Below are positions 1 to 7,571 of a stretch of 64,000 nt of DNA, piece after piece. This DNA is from Owenweeksia sp963758205. GTDB lineage: Bacteria; Bacteroidota; Bacteroidia; Flavobacteriales; Schleiferiaceae. Position numbers and translations under genes: made by a program. The stretch is taken from assembly GCA_963758205.1 (NCBI GenBank), contig CAVWUM010000002.1:372001-436000 (forward strand). Reading direction: 5' to 3'. The first letter of the stretch is position 1, and each line of letters starts with the position of its first letter. The notes beneath the pieces were generated by a model. It saw only the letters and a list, made by a program, of their open reading frames with translations. It did not search any database and had not been told where the DNA came from.

Positions 1-1
1 C

Positions 2-646
2 TGGCATAAAGCGTTGTACGCAGAGTTTGAAAAAGATTACTTCACCAAACTAAAGGCATTTTTGAAGGAGGAAAAGGAGACGTCCACCGTTTATCCTCCG
101 GGTAGTAAAATCTTTGCTGCTTTTGATGCAACACCCTTTGATAAGGTTAAAGTGGTAATCATTGGTCAGGATCCATACCACGGGCCTGGGCAGGCTAATG
201 GTCTGAGTTTTTCAGTAGCACCAGGGGTGCGATTACCACCATCGCTACAAAACATTTTTAAAGAACTGGAGAGTGACCTTGGAATAGAACCGGGGCAGAA
301 CGGAGATTTAACAAAATGGGCAGAGGATGGAGTGCTGATGCTAAATGCCGTGCTTACTGTAAGGCATGGCGAAGCTGGCTCGCATAGAAACCGTGGATGG
401 GAAACCTTTACAGATGCCGCTATAAGCATATTATCTGAAAAGAAAAAGAACCTGGTATTTATACTTTGGGGTAATTATGCGCGTGGGAAGAAAGATTTGA
501 TAGACATCACAAAACATCATATCATAGAATCCGTTCATCCATCTCCTTTTGCAGCGAGAAATGGCTTTTTCGGAAGCCACCCGTTTTCGCAGACGAATAA
601 TATTTTAATAGAAAACAACCTCACACCAATAGATTGGGAGCTATAG
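2..646 (+). CDS. ung: Uracil-DNA glycosylase, family 1 (5' end outside window)
   Basis: Removes uracil from DNA to start base-excision repair. Seen: the catalytic water-activating motif GQDPYHGPGQANGLSFSV, the LMLNAVLTVR segment and the HPSPFAA motif with its active-site His, all in the usual order for family-1 UDG. The frame is open to the window edge and the first residues (W-H-K-A-L-Y-A-E-F-E-K) already match the family's conserved N-terminal W-K-x-x-L-x-x-E-F helix, so the true start lies a few codons upstream. A TTG at 14 is not a convincing start. About 214 codons are present, near the family's usual 220-230. The stop overlaps the start of the next gene by 13 bp. Confidence 0.95.
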   Translation, partial: WHKALYAEFEKDYFTKLKAFLKEEKETSTVYPPGSKIFAAFDATPFDKVKVVIIGQDPYHGPGQANGLSFSVAPGVRLPPSLQNIFKELESDLGIEPGQNGDLTKWAEDGVLMLNAVLTVRHGEAGSHRNRGWETFTDAAISILSEKKKNLVFILWGNYARGKKDLIDITKHHIIESVHPSPFAARNGFFGSHPFSQTNNILIENNLTPIDWEL

Positions 647-2310
647 AAAAAAGCATTCTACTTGCAGTATCTATCTTGTTTGGGCTATCTGTAAACGGAC
701 AGATGTACCTAAACGTCAATTTCCAATCCTCGCCAAACGATGCATTAGAACAGCAAATTCTAAAATTTGAAGGCCTTGTAAAAGATTCCGTTGACCTGCA
801 AAACAGAATTACTGGTATAAAAACCCTGTTATTTGCTGACGCCTACCTTCTGTCTGAAGCAGAACTGATTAAGCGGGATACTCTATTCATATTGAATATC
901 ACCCCGGGGCCGCAACTTTTTTCTGGTAAGGTAGATTTGGTTTTACCAACGGACTTTGCCCTACCCCTAACCGAAAACCTGCAATGGGCGAACGGCCCTG
1001 TTGATAGCGCTGTATTTAAGAATGTACTGAATCAGTACCTAAGCTATCTTGAAAATAACGGCTATCCGTTTGCAACAATCACTCCATCAGATTATAAGTT
1101 GATAAATGAGACTCTGAACCTTTCACTTAGGATAGAACCTGGTCCACTAATTACTATTGATAGCCTTGTAATAAAGGGATTTGACAAATTTTCAAAAAAC
1201 GTATTGAAGTATGACTTAAAATTCCGTAAGGGTATGCTGTACCAGGAAAAATACCTTAGCGATATAGTTGGATATGCGGACCAGGTGGAATATCTCAGAA
1301 TGACCCGGCCGCCAGCTGTGGCCTTTACTAAATCTAAAACGGTGCTATATGTTTACCTGGATGAAGTTGAGAGCAATCAAATTGATGGTGTAGTTGGCCT
1401 TAATACTGAAGAAGACGGTACGGTTATCTTTAATGGTGATATCCAACTGCGCCTGTTACACCTATTTAAAAAAGGTGAGGATATAAGCATACGCTGGCGC
1501 AGGCCCGATGAAAGCGTACAGTCATTCAATCTTGATTTTGAAATTCCATACCTTTTTAAAACCCCGATATGGCTGCAGGGTAACCTGGCCATCTTCAGGC
1601 AGGACAGCACCTTTGTAAACTCCGATGCACAGGGATTATTAAAATATCTGCTGGAAAGTGGAAGCTTTGTAAGTGGTGGAGTAAGTTACAGAGCCTCTAA
1701 TGTGCTATTGGACGACCAGAGTTTTTCATCCTTCAAATCATTTAATACTACTACGTACAAACTGGGGCTTGAGTTAAGAAAGACCAATCGAATAATAGTG
1801 CCCACCAGGGGTTTTAAAATGACGGGCTACGGCCTTACCGGTAAGCGAATAAGTGAGGATGCAAACCAGGATCAGTTTGGCTGGCAGGTTTTTGCAGATC
1901 AATACATACAGGTTTTTCCGAGACATATTTTAAAGCTGGGCTTACAAAGCGAAGCCCTGTTTGGAGGGCAGCTTTTTACCAATGAGCTTTACAGGATTGG
2001 AGGGCTTAAAACTATGCGGGGCTTTAATGAGCAAAGTATTTACGCAAGCAGATATGGCATTGGCACCATAGAATACCGCTTTATGATTGGTACATATGAT
2101 TATCTCACCCTATTTTCTGATTTAGCTTATGTTGAAAACAATGCAGGCGATGAGTTTTCATCTACATTTTTTACAGGTATCGGGGCGGGAATCAACTTCC
2201 AGACCAGGGCCGGAATTTTTTCATTGTTTTACGCCTTGGGTAAGGATGACCAAAACCCTTTTGACCTCCGCACCTCAAAAATTCATTTTGGCTACACCAA
2301 CAGGTTTTAG
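634..2310 (+). CDS. BamA/TamA-like outer-membrane beta-barrel protein
   Basis: Probable Omp85-superfamily outer-membrane protein. Seen: an N-terminal signal peptide (KSILLAVSILFGLSVNGQ), POTRA-like mixed alpha/beta sequence to roughly residue 230, then a C-terminal half rich in alternating hydrophobic strands, with the surface-antigen landmarks IGGLKTMRGFNE and a final strand ending in Arg-Phe. The signal peptide demands a start upstream of the first ATG (703); the only candidate is TTG at 634, overlapping the end of ung. At 558 residues it is shorter than BamA, closer to TamA-like or two-partner-type porins. Substrate unknown; a general assembly role is inference. Confidence 0.75.
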   Translation: MGAIEKSILLAVSILFGLSVNGQMYLNVNFQSSPNDALEQQILKFEGLVKDSVDLQNRITGIKTLLFADAYLLSEAELIKRDTLFILNITPGPQLFSGKVDLVLPTDFALPLTENLQWANGPVDSAVFKNVLNQYLSYLENNGYPFATITPSDYKLINETLNLSLRIEPGPLITIDSLVIKGFDKFSKNVLKYDLKFRKGMLYQEKYLSDIVGYADQVEYLRMTRPPAVAFTKSKTVLYVYLDEVESNQIDGVVGLNTEEDGTVIFNGDIQLRLLHLFKKGEDISIRWRRPDESVQSFNLDFEIPYLFKTPIWLQGNLAIFRQDSTFVNSDAQGLLKYLLESGSFVSGGVSYRASNVLLDDQSFSSFKSFNTTTYKLGLELRKTNRIIVPTRGFKMTGYGLTGKRISEDANQDQFGWQVFADQYIQVFPRHILKLGLQSEALFGGQLFTNELYRIGGLKTMRGFNEQSIYASRYGIGTIEYRFMIGTYDYLTLFSDLAYVENNAGDEFSSTFFTGIGAGINFQTRAGIFSLFYALGKDDQNPFDLRTSKIHFGYTNRF

Positions 2311-2393
2311 CGATGAATTTACACCGCACACTTTTATTCAAACTCCCTCGTTTTGCCTAAAACACGGCTGCAGCAATAGCAGCTAAAAATGGT

Positions 2394-2401
2394 TAATTTT
2401 G
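2394..2401 (+). promoter_or_regulatory. Candidate -7 promoter element upstream of the GWxTD gene
   Basis: TAATTTTG matches the Bacteroidota sigma-A -7 consensus TAnnTTTG exactly, 47 bp before the ATG at 2448. No clear -33 TTTG is seen at the expected spacing, so the call rests on the -7 element and position. Confidence 0.45.
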
Positions 2402-2447
2402 CCCAATTCCGGGCATCTTCCTTTTAGGAAAACCTCATATTAATTAG

Positions 2448-3815
2448 ATGAAGAAGGCTATACATCACAATTTTATTTCGTGCTTCGTTTGGGGGATTTT
2501 TATAGCACTGCTTAGTGCGGGCTGTACTTCTAAAACAGGTTTCCAAACCAGTGATGTAGGCTATGTATACAATACCAGAGACCTTGCCCCAAGGCCCGAA
2601 TTTGTAGTTCATCACCTATCAGCCGAACAAACACGCATCCATTACCGGATCAACAGTGCCGATTTGCTCTATATGCGTGAGCCGGAAGAGTCTGTATATA
2701 AGGCTAATTTCAACATTCGCTTTAGCCTGGCGCCCAGCTTTGAAGTTACCACTCAACTGGACAGCGGTGTGGTAGTAATAAAGGATGAGGCTGCTACTCC
2801 CCCCGTAAAGGCCATTATCGGCCACTTTGACCTGAATACCGGTTTTATAACCGAAGATTTGAAATACGTATTAAAAATCACCATGACGGATAAAAACCGG
2901 CAGGTGGAGTTTGAAAATTTTATCCGTATTGATAAAAGCTCTGAACTGGTAACTGATTACTTTTTTATGACAGATACCTCCGGCAATCCCATCTATAAAA
3001 ATCATGTTCCAACCAATGTTCCGTTTTTGTTGGATTACAGCCCGCATAATGTAGATAAGTATTATGTAAGCTACTACAGCCGCGAGTTTCCGGTAGCCCT
3101 TCCTCCATACTCTTCGGGTGGTGAAGAATCCTTTGACCTAAAACCCGATACCACCTTTACCGTTTTTGCCGACCAAAGCATGATGTTTACCCAAAATGGT
3201 TTTTATCACTTCCGAACGGATAGCTCACAGTGGGAAGGCTATACGGTTTACTCTTTTTATAACCAGTTTCCCTTTGTAGCTAAGCGTGTCCACCTTGGGC
3301 CACCGCTAAGGTACCTCACCACAAGGCGCGAGTATGATGCCATAAGTGCTGCATTTAATAGTCCGGCCGAACTAAAGAAGTTAGTGGATGATTTTTGGCT
3401 GGATCGCAGTGGCAGTGTAGAACGATCTAAAATATTACTGGAAGCTTATTACAACCGGGTACAGGAAGCCAACATTTTCTTTAGCAGTTACCTTGAAGGA
3501 TGGAAAACCGATCGTGGGATTATTTATGTGATTTACGGTCCACCAAATAAAGTGTATCGCTCCAGCGAAGGCGAAAACTGGATTTATGGGGATGAAAACT
3601 CCTCCCTATCCTACTACTTTACCTTCAATAAAGTAAACAATCCCTTCACGGATAACGACTATGCCATGGAGCGTATGAACAGTTACCGCTATGGCTGGGG
3701 GCAGGCCATTGAGGCCTGGCGCAATGGGCACATCTACAATTCAAAAGACATTAAAAGAGAGCAGGATGAGCAACAGCAAGGCCAATACAGGCAGGGACCT
3801 CCTTATTGGTACTAG
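2448..3815 (+). CDS. GWxTD domain lipoprotein
   Basis: Outer or periplasmic lipoprotein of the GWxTD family, found mainly in Bacteroidota; molecular function is unknown. Seen: N-terminal signal ending in the lipobox LLSAGC, a middle region rich in beta-strands, and the C-terminal family signature LEGWKTDRGIIYVIYGPP followed by a conserved WIYGDENSS stretch and a Tyr-rich tail. Length 455 aa is normal for the family. The 3' end overlaps the next gene by 50 bp, suggesting translational coupling with rlmB. Confidence 0.88.
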   Translation: MKKAIHHNFISCFVWGIFIALLSAGCTSKTGFQTSDVGYVYNTRDLAPRPEFVVHHLSAEQTRIHYRINSADLLYMREPEESVYKANFNIRFSLAPSFEVTTQLDSGVVVIKDEAATPPVKAIIGHFDLNTGFITEDLKYVLKITMTDKNRQVEFENFIRIDKSSELVTDYFFMTDTSGNPIYKNHVPTNVPFLLDYSPHNVDKYYVSYYSREFPVALPPYSSGGEESFDLKPDTTFTVFADQSMMFTQNGFYHFRTDSSQWEGYTVYSFYNQFPFVAKRVHLGPPLRYLTTRREYDAISAAFNSPAELKKLVDDFWLDRSGSVERSKILLEAYYNRVQEANIFFSSYLEGWKTDRGIIYVIYGPPNKVYRSSEGENWIYGDENSSLSYYFTFNKVNNPFTDNDYAMERMNSYRYGWGQAIEAWRNGHIYNSKDIKREQDEQQQGQYRQGPPYWY

Positions 3816-4524
3816 GCCCGTTTTAGAGGCCATTGAAGCCGGAAAGGAAATCGACACTATAATGATTCAAAAGGGTCTGAAAAGCCAGACTTTTCAGGAA
3901 TTGTGGCCTGTTATCCTTAAACATAAAACGCCCTACAAGCACGTACCTGTTGAAAAACTCAACCGCATCACCCGCAAAAATCACCAGGGCGTAATTGCCT
4001 TCACCTCTTCCGTTACCTTTTCAAATATTGAGGAAGTAATTACCCGCTGTTTTGAAAGTGGTGAAGATCCATTGATATTAATGCTTGACCGTGTAACTGA
4101 TGTACGGAATTTTGGTGCCATATGCCGCACAGCAGAGTGCACCGGAGTACATGCTGTGGTTGTTCCAACCCGTGGCAGCGCACCCGTAAATTATGATGCC
4201 CTAAAAACCTCTGCCGGTGCTCTTAACCACATAGCCGTTTGCCGTGAGGAGAAATTAAAAGACACTATTACTTTCTTAAAAAATAGTGGTCTTAATATGA
4301 TTGCCTGTACCGAAAAAACGGACGATCTGCTTTATGACGCTGACCTCTCTGGGCCTGCTTGTATTATTATGGGATCTGAAGAGGATGGTGTTTCACCGGC
4401 TTATTTGGAAATGTGCACTGCTTCTGTAAAACTGCCTATGAAGGGAAAGATCGGCTCGCTGAATGTTTCTGTGGCAGCCGGGGCTTTGCTTTATGAAGTG
4501 GTAAGGCAGAGGGGGAATTCATAA
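3766..4524 (+). CDS. rlmB: 23S rRNA (guanosine-2'-O-)-methyltransferase RlmB (TrmH family)
   Basis: SPOUT-class methyltransferase that modifies the ribose of a 23S rRNA guanosine. Seen: an N-terminal substrate-binding domain starting LLIGTRPVLEAIEAGKEID, then the three SPOUT motifs: NFGAICRTAE, IIMGSEEDG and LNVSVAAGALLYE. The start is taken at the ATG at 3766, which follows a purine-rich AGAGAGCAGG stretch and gives a normal 252-residue enzyme; a longer in-frame form reaching back to 3691 would only add residues unrelated to the family. It overlaps the preceding GWxTD gene. Confidence 0.9.
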   Translation: MSNSKANTGRDLLIGTRPVLEAIEAGKEIDTIMIQKGLKSQTFQELWPVILKHKTPYKHVPVEKLNRITRKNHQGVIAFTSSVTFSNIEEVITRCFESGEDPLILMLDRVTDVRNFGAICRTAECTGVHAVVVPTRGSAPVNYDALKTSAGALNHIAVCREEKLKDTITFLKNSGLNMIACTEKTDDLLYDADLSGPACIIMGSEEDGVSPAYLEMCTASVKLPMKGKIGSLNVSVAAGALLYEVVRQRGNS

Positions 4525-4541
4525 ATTTGATAAAAACGCAT

Positions 4542-4775
4542 ATGGACAATCTACTAAACCGTATTACTATTGATCCCAATATCTGTCATGGAAAACCGAC
4601 CATACGTGGGTTGAGATACCCTGTGGAAAACATGCTGGAGTTATTGGCATCAGGCATGACCATTGAAGAACTGCTTGTAGATTATCCTGATTTAGAAAAA
4701 GAAGATTTTTTAGCCTGTTTGAACTATGCTTCTAAGCTAGTCCATGTAAAAAGCATTCATAATCTGGCCTCGTGA
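4542..4775 (+). CDS. DUF433 antitoxin-like protein
   Basis: Short protein of the DUF433 family, generally regarded as the antitoxin partner of PIN-like DUF5615 proteins. Seen: the family core RITIDPNICHGKPTIRGLRYPVENMLELL, with conserved CHGKPxIRG, and the helical YPDLEKEDFLACLNYA (key residues; a helix-turn-helix-like arrangement). The ATG at 4542 is preferred over the TTG at 4527 because the family begins shortly before RITIDP. Its stop overlaps the GTG start of the next gene (GTGA), the tight coupling expected of a toxin-antitoxin operon. Confidence 0.82.
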   Translation: MDNLLNRITIDPNICHGKPTIRGLRYPVENMLELLASGMTIEELLVDYPDLEKEDFLACLNYASKLVHVKSIHNLAS

Positions 4776-5125
4776 AATTTATTGTTGATGCACAACTTCC
4801 CAAATCACTCGCTGATCTTCTGAATCTACTCGGATACGATTCGATACATACTTTAGACCTTCCAAGTAAAAATTCAACTCACGATAGTACTATAACGGCA
4901 CTGGCCATCAAAGAAGATAGAGTGGTCATTAGCAAGGATTCAGATTTCTTACAATCGTACCTTTTAAAATCAGAACCTAAAAAGTTGGTCATGGTAAAAA
5001 CCGGAAATATTCACAACCAACTACTGTTGAAACTTTTTGAAGACAACATCAAAACAATCACAAACCTCCTCTCCAACAGTAACATGATTGAAATTGGTAG
5101 AACAAAAATTACCGAACACACATAA
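4772..5125 (+). CDS. DUF5615 PIN-like toxin-like protein
   Basis: PIN-like putative ribonuclease of the DUF5615 family. Seen: N-terminal acidic strand KFIVDAQLPKSLADLL, the TLDLPSKNSTHDSTI stretch, and the VISKDSDF motif; the Asp residues at these positions correspond to the PIN acidic cluster. The GTG start at 4772 overlaps the upstream DUF433 stop by four bases. Toxin activity is inferred from family and arrangement, not shown. It sits 3 bp before the M1 peptidase gene, so it may be co-transcribed with it. Confidence 0.82.
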   Translation: MKFIVDAQLPKSLADLLNLLGYDSIHTLDLPSKNSTHDSTITALAIKEDRVVISKDSDFLQSYLLKSEPKKLVMVKTGNIHNQLLLKLFEDNIKTITNLLSNSNMIEIGRTKITEHT

Positions 5126-5128
5126 GCC

Positions 5129-7510
5129 ATGATTAAAAAAATCACACTTCTACTTTTTTGTTTTTCCCTACAACTCTCAGCTCAATTCAATTGCCAGCAG
5201 TTGAAATCTGAAGCCCATGCTCACGGGGCTAATGGCCATATCATATCAATTGACAACAGGGCTAAAAGCGATACTATTGATATCCTTCATTATGATCTTT
5301 ACCTGGATTTTACCGAAATCACCCAACAGAAAATTGCCGGGCATTGCGACATCACTTTTACACCTAAACTTAACAATGTATCGGGCATAAGCCTTGATTT
5401 GCTTGAGCTGAATGTTGATTCAATTATTCACAATGGTGTGGCCCTTAATTACACCTACAACGATACGATAATCAGGGCCGCTTTCGCAGGAAATTTGAAT
5501 ACCTCCGATACTGCTCTGCTGAAGGTTTATTATCATGGTACCCCAATAGATGATGGTAGTGGCTTCGGGGGCTGGCATCAGTCGGGCGGATACTACTATA
5601 ACCTGGGAGTAGGTTTCGCGGCTAACCCACACACCTTCGGCCGTGCATGGTTTCCATGCTTCGATAATTTTGTGGAGAAATCCCTTTACGATTTTCATTT
5701 TACCACCGTAAAACCACTAAGGCCCTATGCCAACGGGCTCAGAGTTTCGGAAACTACCATTAATGGAGATACCATACTTACACACTGGAATATGGCTGAT
5801 CCCATTCCTACCTATCTTGCCAGTGTGGCTATCAGCAACTATGCTGAGATTACCGATAACGTAAGCAGCCTTAATGGCAATATGCCCATTATGCTCATGG
5901 CAAAGCCTGCCGACTCTTTAAAAATGGTAAACTCATTTTTTAACATCAAGCCTACGTTTACTGCATTTGAAAATTCATTTGGCCCTTACCACTGGCAAAA
6001 GGTGGGGTATTGTGCCACCCCACGCGGAGCCATGGAGCACTCCACCAGCGTACACCTGCCCACCAGCCTTGTAAATGGCACCCTTAGCGGTGAAGATATT
6101 ATTGCCCATGAGCTGGCCCATCATTGGTGGGGAAACCTGGTAACCTGCGAAACTGATGCCGATATGTGGATTAACGAAGGCATGGCCGAGTTTTGCAGCC
6201 ACCTCTATACCGAAGAAGTTTACAGCCGCGGGCATTACCTTGACGTAGTGCTTGACAATGCCCATGTTGTACTCGAAAACGCCCATATAAATGACGATGG
6301 CTTTAAAGCGATACAGGGCCTCACGCATGAGTACGTTTACGGTACCCACGTTTACCAAAAAGGAGCTATGGTGAGTCACAACCTGCGCGCCTACCTGGGC
6401 GATTCGCTCTTTTTTACAGGACTAACCACATTGCTCCAGAACAATAAATATGGTAACCTCAACAGTAATCAGTTCAGGGATCAGTTGGCGCAAATAACCG
6501 GTGTACCCCTAAATGACTTTTTTGATGGTTGGGTTTTCAACCCGGGCTTTCCGCAGTTTTCGGTTGATAGCCTTTATGCCCCTGCTCTGTCAAATCAAGT
6601 AGACATTAAGCTTACGCAGAGGCTAAGGAAGGCGCCTGCCTTATTTAACAACATCCCAGTATTTATAACCTTTTTCAGCGAAACGGGAGATACCACTTCC
6701 CGTAAGGTGGTAATGAGCGGTGCTTCCGCCATCGCCAGTTTTCAAAACCTGCCCTTTATACCAAAATATGCCATGGCATCTTATAACGGCACACTGCTTA
6801 CTGGTAATACCTATGATGAGCATAACATCAATAAGACAGGGGTTTACAATGCACGCAGGTCAAAAATGAAAATTACGGCCAATACTTTAACTGATTCGGC
6901 CAAAATCATTGTAATGCACCACTGGGCCGGGCCTGGTGGTAAAATTCCTGCCGGTAAGGATTACAGGCTCTCACCCCAACACTACTGGACGGTAAACGGC
7001 ACTGACCTGGGTAATGCCGATATCACCGGAAATATCACCGTAAGGAGAGGCACCAATAGCCTGGATGAAGAACTGGTATCAACCAACTCCGACAGCCTCG
7101 TGATACTTTACAGAGAAGACGCTACCCAAGAGTGGGCTCTCTACCCCCATCAGGTAAAAACCCAGCTGGGTTCCATCACCCTAATGGATATAGAAAAGTT
7201 ACAAGCCGGTGATTATGTGCTGGCTAATACAGCAGAAAAAGTAGGACTACAGGAGATTGACGAAAAGAAAGGCTCTATCGAAATATATCCCAATCCCGCT
7301 GGTAGCGAAATAAAAATAAGGTTTAAGGATACTGAAACCATGCAGTACGACATACGCATGGTAAATGCCGCTGGTAAGGAGCTATACAGAAAAAAGACAA
7401 AAGTGAAGGATGATAACCGTGAGCTTTCGCTGGATGTTTCTAAAGTAAACTCAGCTTTTGTAGTGGTAAGCGTAAATGGAGTTGGGAGGAAGATTACCAT
7501 AGCTCAATAA
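5129..7510 (+). CDS. Secreted M1-family zinc aminopeptidase with T9SS sorting domain
   Basis: Gluzincin metallopeptidase of the M1 (aminopeptidase N) family, predicted to be exported and processed by the type IX secretion system. Seen: signal peptide ITLLLFCFSLQLSAQ; a GAMEH variant of the GAMEN exopeptidase motif; the zinc site HELAH (H327, E328, H331) followed 19 residues later by the third ligand E350 in WINEGMAEF; and a C-terminal type A sorting domain beginning IYPNPAGSEIKIRF and ending in KITIAQ. Length 793 aa. The Asn-to-His change in GAMEN occurs in several M1 subgroups. It ends in a shared terminator with the convergent valS. Confidence 0.92.
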   Translation: MIKKITLLLFCFSLQLSAQFNCQQLKSEAHAHGANGHIISIDNRAKSDTIDILHYDLYLDFTEITQQKIAGHCDITFTPKLNNVSGISLDLLELNVDSIIHNGVALNYTYNDTIIRAAFAGNLNTSDTALLKVYYHGTPIDDGSGFGGWHQSGGYYYNLGVGFAANPHTFGRAWFPCFDNFVEKSLYDFHFTTVKPLRPYANGLRVSETTINGDTILTHWNMADPIPTYLASVAISNYAEITDNVSSLNGNMPIMLMAKPADSLKMVNSFFNIKPTFTAFENSFGPYHWQKVGYCATPRGAMEHSTSVHLPTSLVNGTLSGEDIIAHELAHHWWGNLVTCETDADMWINEGMAEFCSHLYTEEVYSRGHYLDVVLDNAHVVLENAHINDDGFKAIQGLTHEYVYGTHVYQKGAMVSHNLRAYLGDSLFFTGLTTLLQNNKYGNLNSNQFRDQLAQITGVPLNDFFDGWVFNPGFPQFSVDSLYAPALSNQVDIKLTQRLRKAPALFNNIPVFITFFSETGDTTSRKVVMSGASAIASFQNLPFIPKYAMASYNGTLLTGNTYDEHNINKTGVYNARRSKMKITANTLTDSAKIIVMHHWAGPGGKIPAGKDYRLSPQHYWTVNGTDLGNADITGNITVRRGTNSLDEELVSTNSDSLVILYREDATQEWALYPHQVKTQLGSITLMDIEKLQAGDYVLANTAEKVGLQEIDEKKGSIEIYPNPAGSEIKIRFKDTETMQYDIRMVNAAGKELYRKKTKVKDDNRELSLDVSKVNSAFVVVSVNGVGRKITIAQ

Positions 7511-7513
7511 AAA

Positions 7514-7535
7514 AAAAGAGGTCAAAGCCTCTTTT
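7514..7535. terminator. Bidirectional intrinsic terminator between M1 peptidase and valS
   Basis: An 8-bp perfect stem, AAAAGAGG pairing with CCTCTTTT around a 6-nt loop, lies between two convergent stop codons. T-rich sequence on the plus strand and the A-run on the other side allow it to serve both genes. Confidence 0.7.
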
Positions 7536-7571
7536 CTTGTTTGTTACGAATATTTATCAAATATCATTTCT

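Noticed and set aside
3691..3765. Longer in-frame start for rlmB
   Set aside because: The extra residues lie wholly inside the GWxTD gene and do not match the RlmB N-terminus.
5975..6379. 134-residue open frame opposite the M1 peptidase
   Set aside because: It lies antisense inside a well-supported gene and has no recognisable features.
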